Origin: Bog-473 sp963834405
GTDB taxonomy: Bacteria; Actinomycetota; Acidimicrobiia; Acidimicrobiales; RAAP-2
Length of the DNA stretch: 64,000 nt
Direction of reading: 5' to 3'
Assembly: GCA_963834405.1 (NCBI GenBank)
Contig: CAWIBX010000005.1
Coordinates: forward strand, 1,116,001 to 1,180,000
The position numbers and the translations under genes are program-made. Each line of letters opens with the position of its first letter. Within the stretch, counting starts at the first letter, position 1. Under the pieces are notes generated by a model. It was not told the DNA's origin and made no database searches. It saw nothing but the letters and a program-made list of their open reading frames with translations. This document shows positions 16,972-25,640 of the stretch, one piece after another.

Positions 16972-17379
16972 GTGTCGACCACCCCGAACCTCGTTCGTAA
17001 CGGCCTTTTCCGCGGCGGCGGTCCGGGGGAGCCCACCGTGCTCCTGGCCGGCCGCTGCACGAACTGCGGCTCGCATCTCTTTCCCCGAGCCGACACCTGC
17101 ACCTACTGCGCCGCCGCCGACCCCGAGCCGGTCGAGCTCACCGGCCCCGGAACTTTGTGGGCCTGGACCGCCGTGACCGCGCCCCCGCCCGGCTACGAGG
17201 GCGACGTCCCCTTCGGCGTCGGCGTCGTGGAGTTCCCCGAGGGCATCCGCGTGATCGGGCGCCTGACCGAGAACGACCCCTCCGCTCTGCGCGCCGGACA
17301 ACCCATGGCGCTCCTCCTCGTCCCCCTCCACGACGACGTCCTCACCTACGCCTTCACCCCGACGTCCACGTCCTCATGA
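16972..17379 (+). CDS. DUF35 OB-fold/zinc-ribbon protein
   Basis: A 135-residue DUF35-family protein. The rubredoxin-like zinc ribbon CTNCGSHLFPRADTCTYC (about residues 27-44) has the four cysteines, followed by an OB-fold with GTLWAWTAVTAPPPGY and FGVGVVEFPEG. Such proteins partner thiolase-like enzymes and form acyl-CoA-binding complexes, as in steroid side-chain aldolases and acetone or acetyl-CoA condensing enzymes. It starts 2 nt after the SnoaL gene, and its stop overlaps the thiolase start by 4 bp, supporting a complex with that protein. Confidence 0.9.
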   Translation: MSTTPNLVRNGLFRGGGPGEPTVLLAGRCTNCGSHLFPRADTCTYCAAADPEPVELTGPGTLWAWTAVTAPPPGYEGDVPFGVGVVEFPEGIRVIGRLTENDPSALRAGQPMALLLVPLHDDVLTYAFTPTSTSS

Positions 17380-18533
17380 CGAACGTTGCGATCACCGGTG
17401 TCGGGCTGCACCCCTTCGGGCGCTTCGATGGCGCGTCCACCACCGACCTCGGCGTCCTGGCCGTCCGGCGCGCCCTCGCCGAGTCCGGCATCGGCAAAGG
17501 CGGCTTCCAGGCCGCGTTCTGCGGCACGGCGTACGGCGGCGTGGCGACCGGACACAGGATCTTGAGCCGGCTCGGCATGACCGGCATGCCCATCGTCGAC
17601 GTCGAAGCCGGCTGCGCCTCTGGGAGCGCGGCCCTCATGCTCGCCGCCGCCGCCATCCGGGGCGGTCAGTACGACACCGTCCTGGTCTTCGGCGTCGACA
17701 AGATGCCCAAAGGCATCATCCGCTCGTCCTTCTTCGAACCCTGGCAGGAGGAGGCGGGCCTCGCCGCCACGCCCTCGTTCTTCGCCCTGCGCGCCCAGCG
17801 TCTCGCCCTGACCTCGGGCGTCACGAAGGACCATCTGGCCCGCGTCGTCGTGAAGAACCGCCGCAACGGTGTCCACAACGCCGACGCCATGTTCCGCAAG
17901 GAAACATCAGTAGACGAGGTGCTCTCCTCCCGCGTCGTCTGCGAGCCGTTGCACCTCTTCATGCTGTGCTCTCCCAACGAGGGCGCCGCCGCCCTCGTCC
18001 TCCGCCGCGAGGAGCTCGCCTCGACCTCCGACTCGTCCACCTCGTCGCCCCCCGTCCGGCTCGCCGCGGCCGTCCTCCGTTCGCACCTGCCGGGATCCGT
18101 CCTCAGCGAGTCCACCCCCTTGTCTGGGCTCACCGACGACGACGTGCCGGCTCCCACCACCCTCGCCGCGCAGGCCGCGTACGAGGAGTCCGGGATAGGC
18201 CCCACCGACCTCCATGTCGTCGAGTGCCAGGACACCGATGCCGCCCGGGAGCTGCAGTCCTGCGAGGAGCTCGGCTTCTGCGAGCCCGGCGGCGCCGCCG
18301 AACTGTTCGATTCCGGCGCCACCGAGTTGGGTGGCCGCCTCCCCGTCAACGCGAGCGGCGGCCTCCTCTCCAAAGGGGAGCCCCTCGGGGCCTCGGCCCT
18401 CGGCCAGGTCGTCGACCTCGTCTCCCAGCTCCGGTCGGAGTGCGGCTCCCGTCAGGTTGAGGGTGCCCGCACCGCATTGGCGCATACTGTCGGCCGCGGC
18501 GCCAACGCGGGGGTGGTCATCCTCACCCGGTAG
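17376..18533 (+). CDS. Thiolase-like protein (acyl-CoA thiolase or DUF35-linked aldolase)
   Basis: A 385-residue thiolase-superfamily protein of the non-specific lipid transfer type. The nucleophile region is VEAGCASGSAAL (about residue 85), the middle domain has HLARVVVKNRRNG, and the C-terminal loop reads NASGGLLSKGEPLGASALGQV, with Glu at the position where classical thiolases have His (GHPxGAT). The last motif is HTVGRGANAG rather than the usual CGG(A/G)G. These changes fit thiolase relatives that work with DUF35 partners as retro-aldolases rather than thiolases, but this needs testing. ATG overlaps the DUF35 stop. Confidence 0.8.
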   Translation: MTNVAITGVGLHPFGRFDGASTTDLGVLAVRRALAESGIGKGGFQAAFCGTAYGGVATGHRILSRLGMTGMPIVDVEAGCASGSAALMLAAAAIRGGQYDTVLVFGVDKMPKGIIRSSFFEPWQEEAGLAATPSFFALRAQRLALTSGVTKDHLARVVVKNRRNGVHNADAMFRKETSVDEVLSSRVVCEPLHLFMLCSPNEGAAALVLRREELASTSDSSTSSPPVRLAAAVLRSHLPGSVLSESTPLSGLTDDDVPAPTTLAAQAAYEESGIGPTDLHVVECQDTDAARELQSCEELGFCEPGGAAELFDSGATELGGRLPVNASGGLLSKGEPLGASALGQVVDLVSQLRSECGSRQVEGARTALAHTVGRGANAGVVILTR

Positions 18534-18548
18534 GGCTCGCGTACGGTC

Positions 18549-20276
18549 GTGGACAAGAGCTGGGCGACGGAAGATCGCGGTGTGCCAAAGCAGCCTGCAG
18601 AGAGGCTCTCGATGCTCTTGGCCGTCGTCGGGTTCCTGACCCCGGTCGCGCTTTACCTCTGGCTCATCTCCGCTGACGGAGTCGACATGGTCCGCGCCGA
18701 CCAGTGGTTCGACGTCAAGCTGATCCACGAATGGTCGGCGGGGACCCTGAGTCTTGGCGACCTTTGGGCGCAGCACGGCGAGAATCGGGTGCTGTTCCAA
18801 AACCTCATCACACTGGTCCTGGCGCGGTTCTTCCATTACAACGTCCTCATCGAGGAGTACCTGGGCGCCACGCTCTTGGTGGCCGCACTGGCGCTGATCG
18901 TCTTGGCTCACCACCGACGATCTCCTTCGACGCCATGGCTCTGGTACTGCCCGGTCGCCTTCCTCCTGCTGACTGTGGCGCAATGGGGAGGCACGCTCTA
19001 CGGCTACTCCCTCGGTTGGTACCTGATCGTGCTCTGCCTCGCGGCAGCGCTCTTCTTCCTCGACAAGACCACTCTTTCGTGGATCGGCTGGACCGGTGCC
19101 GCAGTGGCCGCCGTGATCGCCAGCTTCTCGTCGTTGCAGGGTCTTTTCGTATGGGTGGCCGGGCTGAGCATCCTGCTGCAGAGGGGGCGGCCGACACGGA
19201 TGATCGTGGCCTGGCTCGGCACGGCGATCCTCACGACAGCCCTCTATTTCTATCGTTGGGACGCGACTCAAGGCAGCGGTGTCTCCTACGCGTTTGGGCA
19301 TCTCGGAAACACCCTGCAGTACTTCTTTTTCGCCATCGGAGACGTCGTCTCCGTTCCGTTGCCCGACTCCCCTCATGGCGCGCAATACGGTGTGCTTCTC
19401 CTCGGAATTGCCATCTTCGCTGTTGCCATCTGGTCACTCGGCTCGCATGGGTTCCGGGTCGACCAGGCGAGTGCGCGGCCTCTCGGAGTGCCCCTGATCT
19501 GGGTGGGTCTCTTGTTCGCTGCGGCAGCGGCCGTCGCCCGATCAGAAGACGGCATCAGTAATGCCAGTTTCTCGCTCTACGTGGCCTTCGACATGTTGAT
19601 CCTGCTCGGGTGCCTTCTCGTGGCAATCGACCGAACACCACGTGATCTGGAGGCGCCGACGAAGAGGGCATCGTTTGGCCTCCGCCTCAACTTCAAGGTG
19701 GCCGTCGGTGCACTGGTACTGGTCCAGGTTCTGGCCGGCACAGTGAACGGAATCACCAACGCGCGTACGTACCGCGGCTACGAGGTGATGGGAGCCGTCC
19801 TGGAGGCCAAGATCCATCAGGCACCGGACGGACTCGTGGTAAGCCAGCTCGGCGCGGGCTACGAGACCGCCACCTTCATTCGGCGGATGACCGCGTACGC
19901 ACAGTCCGAACACCTGTCACTGTTCTCGACTGACCAAGTCGATTGGTACAGGAGTCAACAGATCCCGAAGAACACGACTCCGCCAGTTGTGGTGCTCGGG
20001 AAGCCCCAGGCGGGCGAAGTGCTTCACGGTATGACGTTCCTCGATGCCGGTGCGTCGGACCCGTTCGGCGTGACCGCAGTACGATTCTTCGGTCGCCACG
20101 GTGACGATGGACCGCGGTTCCTGATCGGGCAGGGTGTCCGTTCGCCAGTAGGGTGGCTCGGACGATGGGACACCGAGCGGTTGCCCAACGGGACTTACCT
20201 CGTTGAGGCCGTTGCGTCCTCTCCCGGAGGTCTGCAGAGCAGCAATTCTTGGGTACGAGTACAACTCGGCAATTAG
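18549..20276 (+). CDS. Polytopic membrane protein with C-terminal Ig-like domain
   Basis: A 575-residue protein with about ten predicted membrane segments up to residue 400, then an extracytoplasmic region. The acidic sequence RADQWFD after the first segment resembles the Asp-containing first loop of GT-C/ArnT-type glycosyltransferases, but I cannot confirm activity. The last 100 residues form an Ig-like beta module containing VRFFGRHGDDGPRF and WDTERLPNGTYLVEAVA. The same module type ends the membrane protein at 60896-62800 (WNTRTVPNGSYVVLSEA). The GTG at 18549 is the first possible start; GTG 18582 and ATG 18612 are alternatives. It is not clearly linked to neighbouring genes. Confidence 0.65.
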   Translation: MDKSWATEDRGVPKQPAERLSMLLAVVGFLTPVALYLWLISADGVDMVRADQWFDVKLIHEWSAGTLSLGDLWAQHGENRVLFQNLITLVLARFFHYNVLIEEYLGATLLVAALALIVLAHHRRSPSTPWLWYCPVAFLLLTVAQWGGTLYGYSLGWYLIVLCLAAALFFLDKTTLSWIGWTGAAVAAVIASFSSLQGLFVWVAGLSILLQRGRPTRMIVAWLGTAILTTALYFYRWDATQGSGVSYAFGHLGNTLQYFFFAIGDVVSVPLPDSPHGAQYGVLLLGIAIFAVAIWSLGSHGFRVDQASARPLGVPLIWVGLLFAAAAAVARSEDGISNASFSLYVAFDMLILLGCLLVAIDRTPRDLEAPTKRASFGLRLNFKVAVGALVLVQVLAGTVNGITNARTYRGYEVMGAVLEAKIHQAPDGLVVSQLGAGYETATFIRRMTAYAQSEHLSLFSTDQVDWYRSQQIPKNTTPPVVVLGKPQAGEVLHGMTFLDAGASDPFGVTAVRFFGRHGDDGPRFLIGQGVRSPVGWLGRWDTERLPNGTYLVEAVASSPGGLQSSNSWVRVQLGN

Positions 20277-20286
20277 TCGGGCGTCG

Positions 20287-21048
20287 TCAGCCGCTGATCC
20301 CGAGTTCCTCCAAGACGGCGGGCAGCTCCGACAACGACGAGATCGTCGCATCCGGCGCCTCCACCAACACGCCGGCCCACGGCCCCTCGCCCTCTCGGTC
20401 GAGCCACACTGCCGACCATCCCGCCCGCTTCGCCCCGGCGACGTCGTTGACGACATGGTCGCCCACTAGGACGCAGGCCGACGGCTCAACCGAGAGGTCA
20501 CGCTCCACCACCTCGAAAATGCCTTTCTCCGGCTTTGCGATGCGGTGGTCCTGGGCGAAGACGACCGAATCGAAGTAGCCGGCGAGCCCTACCGTCTCGG
20601 GCAGACGGCTCCCGTTCGACAGCAAGCCGAGGCGGTAGTGGCCCAATGCCCGCAAACCATGCAGACAGGGCAGCGTGTCGTCGAACAAGGCCGGGTCCCG
20701 ATCCCTGTACCGGAAGTACGACGCCGCCAATTGCGCCGCCAGCGCCTCGTCCGCTCCAACATCACCATCACCGCCACCCGACGAATCAGTCTCCTCCGAC
20801 GCCCGCAGCCGGGACAACGTCCGTGCCAAGCCGAGCACCCGCAGGCGGGCGAGGTTGTACTCGCGCCCCGCCCACTCGTCTCCCACGACGGTCCGGTCCG
20901 CTTCCAGGTCCTGCCACCGCAGCCCGTCGGTGAACGCGCAAGGACGGGTCCGCCGGAGGTCGTCTACGACCGCCATCAACGCGTCGCGCATGACGCGCTC
21001 GAAGTCCCACAGCGTCTGGTCCCCGTCGAAGAGGACGGCCTCTATCAC
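20287..21048 (-). CDS. HAD family hydrolase
   Basis: A 253-residue haloacid dehalogenase-like phosphatase, with motif I VLFDGDQTLWDF, motif II LGLLSNGSRL, motif III AKPEKGIF and motif IV CVLVGDHVVNDV. The helical cap lies between residues 20 and 110. It starts at GTG 21048, one base after the stop of the quinone reductase gene on the same strand, so they form a two-gene operon. The GDQTLW version of motif I is slightly unusual (normally DxDGTL). The substrate is unknown. Confidence 0.85.
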   Translation of the reverse strand: MIEAVLFDGDQTLWDFERVMRDALMAVVDDLRRTRPCAFTDGLRWQDLEADRTVVGDEWAGREYNLARLRVLGLARTLSRLRASEETDSSGGGDGDVGADEALAAQLAASYFRYRDRDPALFDDTLPCLHGLRALGHYRLGLLSNGSRLPETVGLAGYFDSVVFAQDHRIAKPEKGIFEVVERDLSVEPSACVLVGDHVVNDVAGAKRAGWSAVWLDREGEGPWAGVLVEAPDATISSLSELPAVLEELGISG

Positions 21049-21049
21049 G

Positions 21050-21988
21050 TCACGCCGTCAAGACGACCTTGCCGAACTTCGCTCCCGCCGCGAACCGCTC
21101 GTAGGCCGCCTCCGCCTCGGACAAGGGGAAGGTCTCGCACACCGGCACCCGTACTCGCCCGTCGCGCAACAGCGGCAGCACCTGCGATACGACCCCTGCC
21201 GCCACGTTCGCCTTCTCCCGCCGACCGCGGGCCCGCAGCGTCGATCCACCTATACGGAGCCGTCCCCGCATCACCTGGAACAGGTCCAGCTCGACTGTCG
21301 CACCCGCTCCCACCCCGATCACGACTACACGCCCCCCGGTCGCCACGGACGGCAGCGCCGACGTCAGGCTCGGCGCTCCCACCAATTCGAGGACCACGTC
21401 GTACGGACCTGCCTCCGCCTCATGGCCCGGCTCTATCACCATCGCCCCCAACGCCTCGACGTCGCCCCGCCGGCCGCCGTCACGCACCGTCGCCACCACC
21501 GAGGCCCCGGCCGCCACGGCCAGCTGCACGCCGGCGGTCCCGACGCCGCCCGCGGCGCCCGACACCAGCACCCGCTCGCCCATGGACAGCCCGGCCTGCG
21601 TGAAGAGCGCGTCATACGCGGTGGAGAAGACCTCGGGAAACCCTCCCGCCTCCGGCCACGCCAGTCCGTCGGGCACCGCAAGCGCATGCACCTCGTCGAC
21701 GATCGCCCGCGTCGCTTGCGCCCCGCCCCCCACGACGGCCATCACCCGGTCACCCGCTTGCCAACCCGTCACCTGACGCCCGACGTCCACGACCTCGCCG
21801 GCGAACTCCATGCCAGGGATATCCTGCGGCCAGCCCGGAGGCGCGGGGTAGAAGCCCGCCCGCTGGACCAGGTCCGCGCCGTTGATCCCGGCCGCCCGCA
21901 CCGCCACGAGGAGCTCCGTGTCCCCCGGGACCGGGTCATCTCGCTCCTCCCACACCAGCCGCCCGTCCTGAATCACCACTGCGTGCAC
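21050..21988 (-). CDS. NAD(P)H:quinone oxidoreductase, zinc-independent MDR family
   Basis: A 312-residue medium-chain dehydrogenase/reductase. The N-terminal GroES-like part has GINGADLVQRAGFYPAPPG, the domain link has VFSTAYDALF, and the Rossmann motif is VLVSGAAGGVGTAGVQLA (about residue 137). No structural zinc cysteines are visible, matching quinone reductase and zeta-crystallin members. It reduces quinones or enones with NADPH. I prefer GTG 21988: a TAGGGT hexamer on the same strand ends 7 nt before it, whereas GTG 21997 overlaps that hexamer. Confidence 0.85.
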   Translation of the reverse strand: MHAVVIQDGRLVWEERDDPVPGDTELLVAVRAAGINGADLVQRAGFYPAPPGWPQDIPGMEFAGEVVDVGRQVTGWQAGDRVMAVVGGGAQATRAIVDEVHALAVPDGLAWPEAGGFPEVFSTAYDALFTQAGLSMGERVLVSGAAGGVGTAGVQLAVAAGASVVATVRDGGRRGDVEALGAMVIEPGHEAEAGPYDVVLELVGAPSLTSALPSVATGGRVVVIGVGAGATVELDLFQVMRGRLRIGGSTLRARGRREKANVAAGVVSQVLPLLRDGRVRVPVCETFPLSEAEAAYERFAAGAKFGKVVLTA

Positions 21989-21995
21989 GGCGGCC

Positions 21996-22001
21996 ACCCT
22001 A
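21996..22001 (-). promoter_or_regulatory. Putative -10 element, leaderless start
   Basis: TAGGGT on the minus strand ends 7 nt before the GTG at 21988 of the quinone reductase. The divergent glutathione peroxidase gene has an identical TAGGGT on the other strand at 22050-22055. Confidence 0.5.
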
Positions 22002-22049
22002 TGGGCCCCCACTTCGTACGAGCCCGAGCGCCCGCCGCCTAAGGGCCGG

Positions 22050-22055
22050 TAGGGT
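22050..22055 (+). promoter_or_regulatory. Putative -10 element, leaderless start
   Basis: TAGGGT ends 6 nt before the ATG of the glutathione peroxidase gene, and no Shine-Dalgarno sequence is present. Confidence 0.5.
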
Positions 22056-22061
22056 CCGGTC

Positions 22062-22553
22062 ATGACCCTGTACGACATCCCTATCCACACCCTCCAGGGC
22101 GGAGAAGCCACGCTCGGCGACTACGCCGGCAAGACGCTGCTGCTCGTCAACGTCGCGTCCAAGTGCGGCCTCACGCCCCAGTATGAGGGACTCGAGCGGC
22201 TGCAGAAGACCTACGGCGACCGTGGCTTCAGCGTCATCGGGTTCCCCTGCAACCAGTTCCTTGGGCAGGAGCCCGGCACGGCGGAGGAGATCGAGCAGTT
22301 CTGCTCCACCACGTACGGCGTCACGTTCCCCCTCATGGAGAAGATCGAGGTGAACGGCGAGGGCCGGCACCCCATCTACGCCCAGTTGACCGAGAAGCGG
22401 GACGCCGAGGGGAACGCCGGCGACATCACGTGGAACTTCGAGAAGTTCCTCGTCTCCCCCAAGGGCGAGATCGTGGCCCGCTACCGGCCCCAGGTCGAGC
22501 CGGAGGACCAAGTCATCGTGGGCGACATCGAGGCTCAGTTCGCCGCCGCTTGA
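22062..22553 (+). CDS. Glutathione peroxidase family protein (Cys type)
   Basis: A 163-residue thiol peroxidase of the glutathione peroxidase family. It has the active-site ASKCGLTPQY (peroxidatic Cys, not Sec, about residue 37), FPCNQFLGQEPG with the Gln and second Cys, and WNFEKFLVSPKG with the Trp-Asn pair. In bacteria these usually use thioredoxin or other thiols rather than glutathione. The divergent quinone reductase supports an oxidative-stress role. The gene overlaps the next HAD phosphatase by 4 bp (TTGA), so they are co-translated. Confidence 0.95.
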   Translation: MTLYDIPIHTLQGGEATLGDYAGKTLLLVNVASKCGLTPQYEGLERLQKTYGDRGFSVIGFPCNQFLGQEPGTAEEIEQFCSTTYGVTFPLMEKIEVNGEGRHPIYAQLTEKRDAEGNAGDITWNFEKFLVSPKGEIVARYRPQVEPEDQVIVGDIEAQFAAA

Positions 22554-23260
22554 CCCCCCCGCACCCCGTACAGGCGGGGTTTCACGCGTCCATCTTCGAC
22601 ATGGACGGGCTGCTCATCGATTCCGAGATCCTCTGGCACGAGGCCGAGGTCGACATCCTCGGCGGCCTCGGGGTGCCCCTCGCGGAGGACGGCTGGCGAA
22701 CGACCAAGGGCATGTTCGTGGGCGAGGTGACGGCGCACTGGTTCGCCCTCTATCCCTGGCACGGCCCCTCGCCCGACGAGGTGGCGGTCTCCATCGTCGA
22801 TCGGGTCATCGAGCTGATCTTCCAGAAGGGGGAGCTCAAGCCGGGCGCCGAGCATGCCATCGACCTCTGTGACGAGCGCGGCCTGGTGCTCGCCGTCGCC
22901 TCGTCCTCGGAGTACCGGTTGATCGAGGTCGCGCTGGAGCACTTCGACCTCAGTGATCGCTTCGCCATGGTCCACTCCGCCGAAGACGAGCACTACGGCA
23001 AGCCGCACCCCGCCGTCTTCCTCACGACGGCCGGCAAACTCGGCGTACCGCCCCGGCGGTGCCTCGTGTGGGAGGACGCCCCGGCCGGCGTGCTCGCCGC
23101 CAAGGCGGCGTCCATGGCCTGCATCGCCGTGCCCGAGGCCGCCGAAGCACACCATCCCGCTTTCGGTCTGGCCGACCTCGTCGTGGAGTCCTTGTGCGAC
23201 GTCGACGACACCGGGCTCGACGTCGTCGAACGAAGAAGCCTCATGGGGACGCCTGGGTAG
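22550..23260 (+). CDS. HAD family hydrolase (hexitol/2-deoxyglucose-6-phosphatase-like)
   Basis: A 236-residue HAD phosphatase with motif I IFDMDGLLIDSE, motif II AVASSSEYRL, motif III KPHPAVFL and motif IV LVWEDAPAGVLAAKAA. DMDGLLIDSE with a long cap is characteristic of the sugar-phosphatase subgroup (HxpB/YniC and related). It starts at TTG 22550, overlapping the stop of the peroxidase gene; the only ATG near motif I (22601) would remove the nucleophile. It is part of a two-gene unit. Confidence 0.85.
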   Translation: MTPPHPVQAGFHASIFDMDGLLIDSEILWHEAEVDILGGLGVPLAEDGWRTTKGMFVGEVTAHWFALYPWHGPSPDEVAVSIVDRVIELIFQKGELKPGAEHAIDLCDERGLVLAVASSSEYRLIEVALEHFDLSDRFAMVHSAEDEHYGKPHPAVFLTTAGKLGVPPRRCLVWEDAPAGVLAAKAASMACIAVPEAAEAHHPAFGLADLVVESLCDVDDTGLDVVERRSLMGTPG

Positions 23261-23263
23261 AGT
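23258..23263 (+). promoter_or_regulatory. Putative -10 element, leaderless start
   Basis: TAGAGT ends 8 nt before the GTG at 23272. The T and A overlap the stop codon of the upstream phosphatase gene. Confidence 0.45.
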
Positions 23264-23271
23264 CGCCAGCC

Positions 23272-25326
23272 GTGAGGAGGACCGGCGCCGTCACGAAGCG
23301 GCCCTGTGCGTTCGTGTCGGCCATCGCAACCCTGTGCGGCATCCTCGTCGTTGTTCCATCGACGGCCGCCCTCTCGTCCGCTGCTGCCCCCTCGACCGAC
23401 TGGGGTGCCACCGCGCAGTCGCCGTGCGACCCGCTCGATACGAGCCTCTGCATGCTGCCCTTCCCCGACGACTACTACACGCTGCCCGACCGCGCCATGG
23501 CCACCGGTCGCCGCGTGTACTTCCCGCCCGGCGCGTTCCCCGCCCGGGCGGGGGGCGGCCCTGTGAACCCCACTCCGTGGGAGGCCAACGACGGCTTTAG
23601 CCCCGGCTCCACCATCCTCACCCACGTGCCCGGCGTGAGCCTCGCCGTCAGCCGCCTCGCCACCGTCTCGGACATGGGGGCCTCACTCTCTGCGCAGAGC
23701 CCCGTCGTCCTCATCGACGCGACCAACGGTGAATGGTGGCCGACCTGGACCGAGCTCGACGTCACCGATCCCGACCCCTCGACCCAAGTCCTCATCATCC
23801 ATCCCGCGCGCAACCTCGTCGAGGGCCATCGGTACCTGGTCGCCCTCCGTGACCTCAAGCGCGCCGACGGGTCGCCGATCGCGCCGGGGGCGGCGTTCGC
23901 TTCGGTGCTCGGCCCACCATCCTCCGCCTCGACCTCCAGCGCCCTGAGCGCGCCCTACGCGGCGCATCTCCGGACGGTGCTCGACGAGCTGCGCCTTTAT
24001 GGCGTCTCTTCGCAAGGCCTCTTCCTGGCGTGGGACTTCACCGTCGCCAGCACGCGCAACATCACCCAGCCGGCCCTGACCATGCGGGATCAGACCTTTG
24101 CCGCGTTGGACAATGGCGTCGGACCGTTTCAGGTCACCAGGGTCGTCAACGACCCGCGGGACAATCCCGACTTGGCCCGTGTCGTCGTGGGGACGTTCTC
24201 CGTGCCGAGCTACCTCAGCGGCCCGGCAGGGTCGAGCGGATCGGTGCTCACGGAGGGGGCGAACGGCCTGCCCGTCCAGCGGCCCGGCCACGTGGTCCGG
24301 GCCAACTTCGAATGCGAGATCCCCAAGGCCGCGTCATCCGCGCACCCGGCATCTGTCGGCGTGTACGGGCACGGGTTATTCGGGTCCGCCGCCGAGGTGA
24401 CAGCGTCTGCCGTCCCGCAGTTCTCGAACGCGTACGACTATTCGTTCTGCGGCACCGACTGGCTCGGGTTGTCGTCGAGCACCATTGCGCTTGCGCTTGG
24501 GGTGACCTCCGACTACGCCCAGTTCCCTGCGTTGGCGGACAACCTGCTCCAGTCGTTGCTCGACGCGCAGGTCCTGGGCAACCTCATGGTGAACCCCAAG
24601 GGGCTCGCCGACAATCCTGCCTTCGAAGACGCGGCGCCCCGGGCCCTGATAAATCCTGAGTCGGGCCTGGTCTATTACGGGAACTCCGAGGGCGGGATCA
24701 TGGGCGGCGCTTTCACCGCTCTTTCCACCGAGGTCCGCCGGTCCGTCCTCGGCGTGCCGGGCATGGACTACGCGGTTCTACTGACGCGGAGCTCGGACTA
24801 CATGCCTTTCCAAAACCTGATCGACCAGTCGTATCCCGACAAGGCCGAACAGCAACTGGGCTACGACCTTATCCAGATGCTGTGGGACCGGGCCGAGGCC
24901 GACGGGTACGCGGAACAGATGACCGGAGGTCTCCCGGGGACCCCGACGCACCAGGTCCTCTTGGAGGAGGCCTTTGGCGATCACCAGGTGGCCAACGTCG
25001 CTACCGAGACGGAGGCCCGGACGATCGGGGCCCGCGTCCACGAGCCCGCCCTCGCCCCCGGCCGGAGCCTCGAGGCCCAGCCCTTCTGGGACCTGGCCCC
25101 GCTGCACAAGCCGTCCAACGGTCCAGCGCTCTTCGTCTGGGACACCGGAGTGCCCGCCGCGCCGCTGACGGACACCCCGCCAACGGTCGGTCCGGACCCG
25201 CACGACACCACGCCCCGCACCTTCCCGCCCTTCTGGGCACAGATGCACCGATTCTTCACCACGGGATCGGTAACCGACCCCTGCGGTCCCAGACCCTGCA
25301 CCGGCCCATCCCCCTCCGGCCCGTAG
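23272..25326 (+). CDS. Secreted alpha/beta-hydrolase-like protein
   Basis: A 684-residue exported protein. A signal peptide (RPCAFVSAIATLCGILVVV, then AALSSAAAPS) covers the first 40 residues. The catalytic region has GVYGHGLFG (oxyanion-hole type) around residue 365 and YYGNSEGGIMGGAF around residue 465, where the GNSEG serine elbow fits GxSxG. FLAWDFTVAS and FTTGSVTDPC are also visible. It resembles large secreted actinobacterial hydrolases of unknown substrate; the family cannot be named with certainty. It starts at GTG 23272, 11 nt after the HAD stop, with TAGAGT 8 nt upstream. Confidence 0.7.
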   Translation: MRRTGAVTKRPCAFVSAIATLCGILVVVPSTAALSSAAAPSTDWGATAQSPCDPLDTSLCMLPFPDDYYTLPDRAMATGRRVYFPPGAFPARAGGGPVNPTPWEANDGFSPGSTILTHVPGVSLAVSRLATVSDMGASLSAQSPVVLIDATNGEWWPTWTELDVTDPDPSTQVLIIHPARNLVEGHRYLVALRDLKRADGSPIAPGAAFASVLGPPSSASTSSALSAPYAAHLRTVLDELRLYGVSSQGLFLAWDFTVASTRNITQPALTMRDQTFAALDNGVGPFQVTRVVNDPRDNPDLARVVVGTFSVPSYLSGPAGSSGSVLTEGANGLPVQRPGHVVRANFECEIPKAASSAHPASVGVYGHGLFGSAAEVTASAVPQFSNAYDYSFCGTDWLGLSSSTIALALGVTSDYAQFPALADNLLQSLLDAQVLGNLMVNPKGLADNPAFEDAAPRALINPESGLVYYGNSEGGIMGGAFTALSTEVRRSVLGVPGMDYAVLLTRSSDYMPFQNLIDQSYPDKAEQQLGYDLIQMLWDRAEADGYAEQMTGGLPGTPTHQVLLEEAFGDHQVANVATETEARTIGARVHEPALAPGRSLEAQPFWDLAPLHKPSNGPALFVWDTGVPAAPLTDTPPTVGPDPHDTTPRTFPPFWAQMHRFFTTGSVTDPCGPRPCTGPSPSGP

Positions 25327-25604
25327 CGGGGACTCGAGGCTCGGGTGTTCGCGGGGCCGAGCCATCGCCTCGTAGAGCGGCCACAGACATCGACGGTCCT
25401 CGCCCTCCGATCGCACAAGAGGCTCGACGACCATGGCATCGAAGGCTGCGCCCTGTGCCGCCGTGCCCGGACGATGATGATCGGGCGGGTCATGAGGTCG
25501 CGCTCGATGAGCCCCGAACCCGTCGTCGCGTCGAACGGCCGGACGATCGCGGGCACGAGCTCTGCTAGCGCGAGTCCTGATCAGTAGTCGGACACTCATC
25601 TTGT
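25327..25604. other. Intergenic stretch with no recognisable gene
   Basis: The 300 bases between the secreted hydrolase and the next membrane gene hold only fragmentary open frames on both strands. A minus-strand frame near 25400-25556 reads IVRPFDATTGSGLIERDLMTRP and could be the relic of a gene, but I cannot match it to a family. A promoter-like TAGGGT lies near the right end (25605-25610). Confidence 0.3.
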
Positions 25605-25610
25605 TAGGGT
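25605..25610 (+). promoter_or_regulatory. Putative -10 element with leader and Shine-Dalgarno
   Basis: TAGGGT at 25605-25610, followed at 25626-25631 by GGAGGA, about 9 nt before GTG 25641. Unlike the leaderless sites, this one suggests a short leader and ribosome binding, and it favours GTG 25641 over ATG 25632 as the start. Confidence 0.4.
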
Positions 25611-25640
25611 GACCCCGTTCCGCGCGGAGGAATGGGGTCG

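Noticed and set aside
18542..18547. TACGGT as leaderless promoter for the membrane gene at 18549
   Set aside because: It ends only 1 nt before the GTG, too close for a -10 element; the spacing does not match the other sites.
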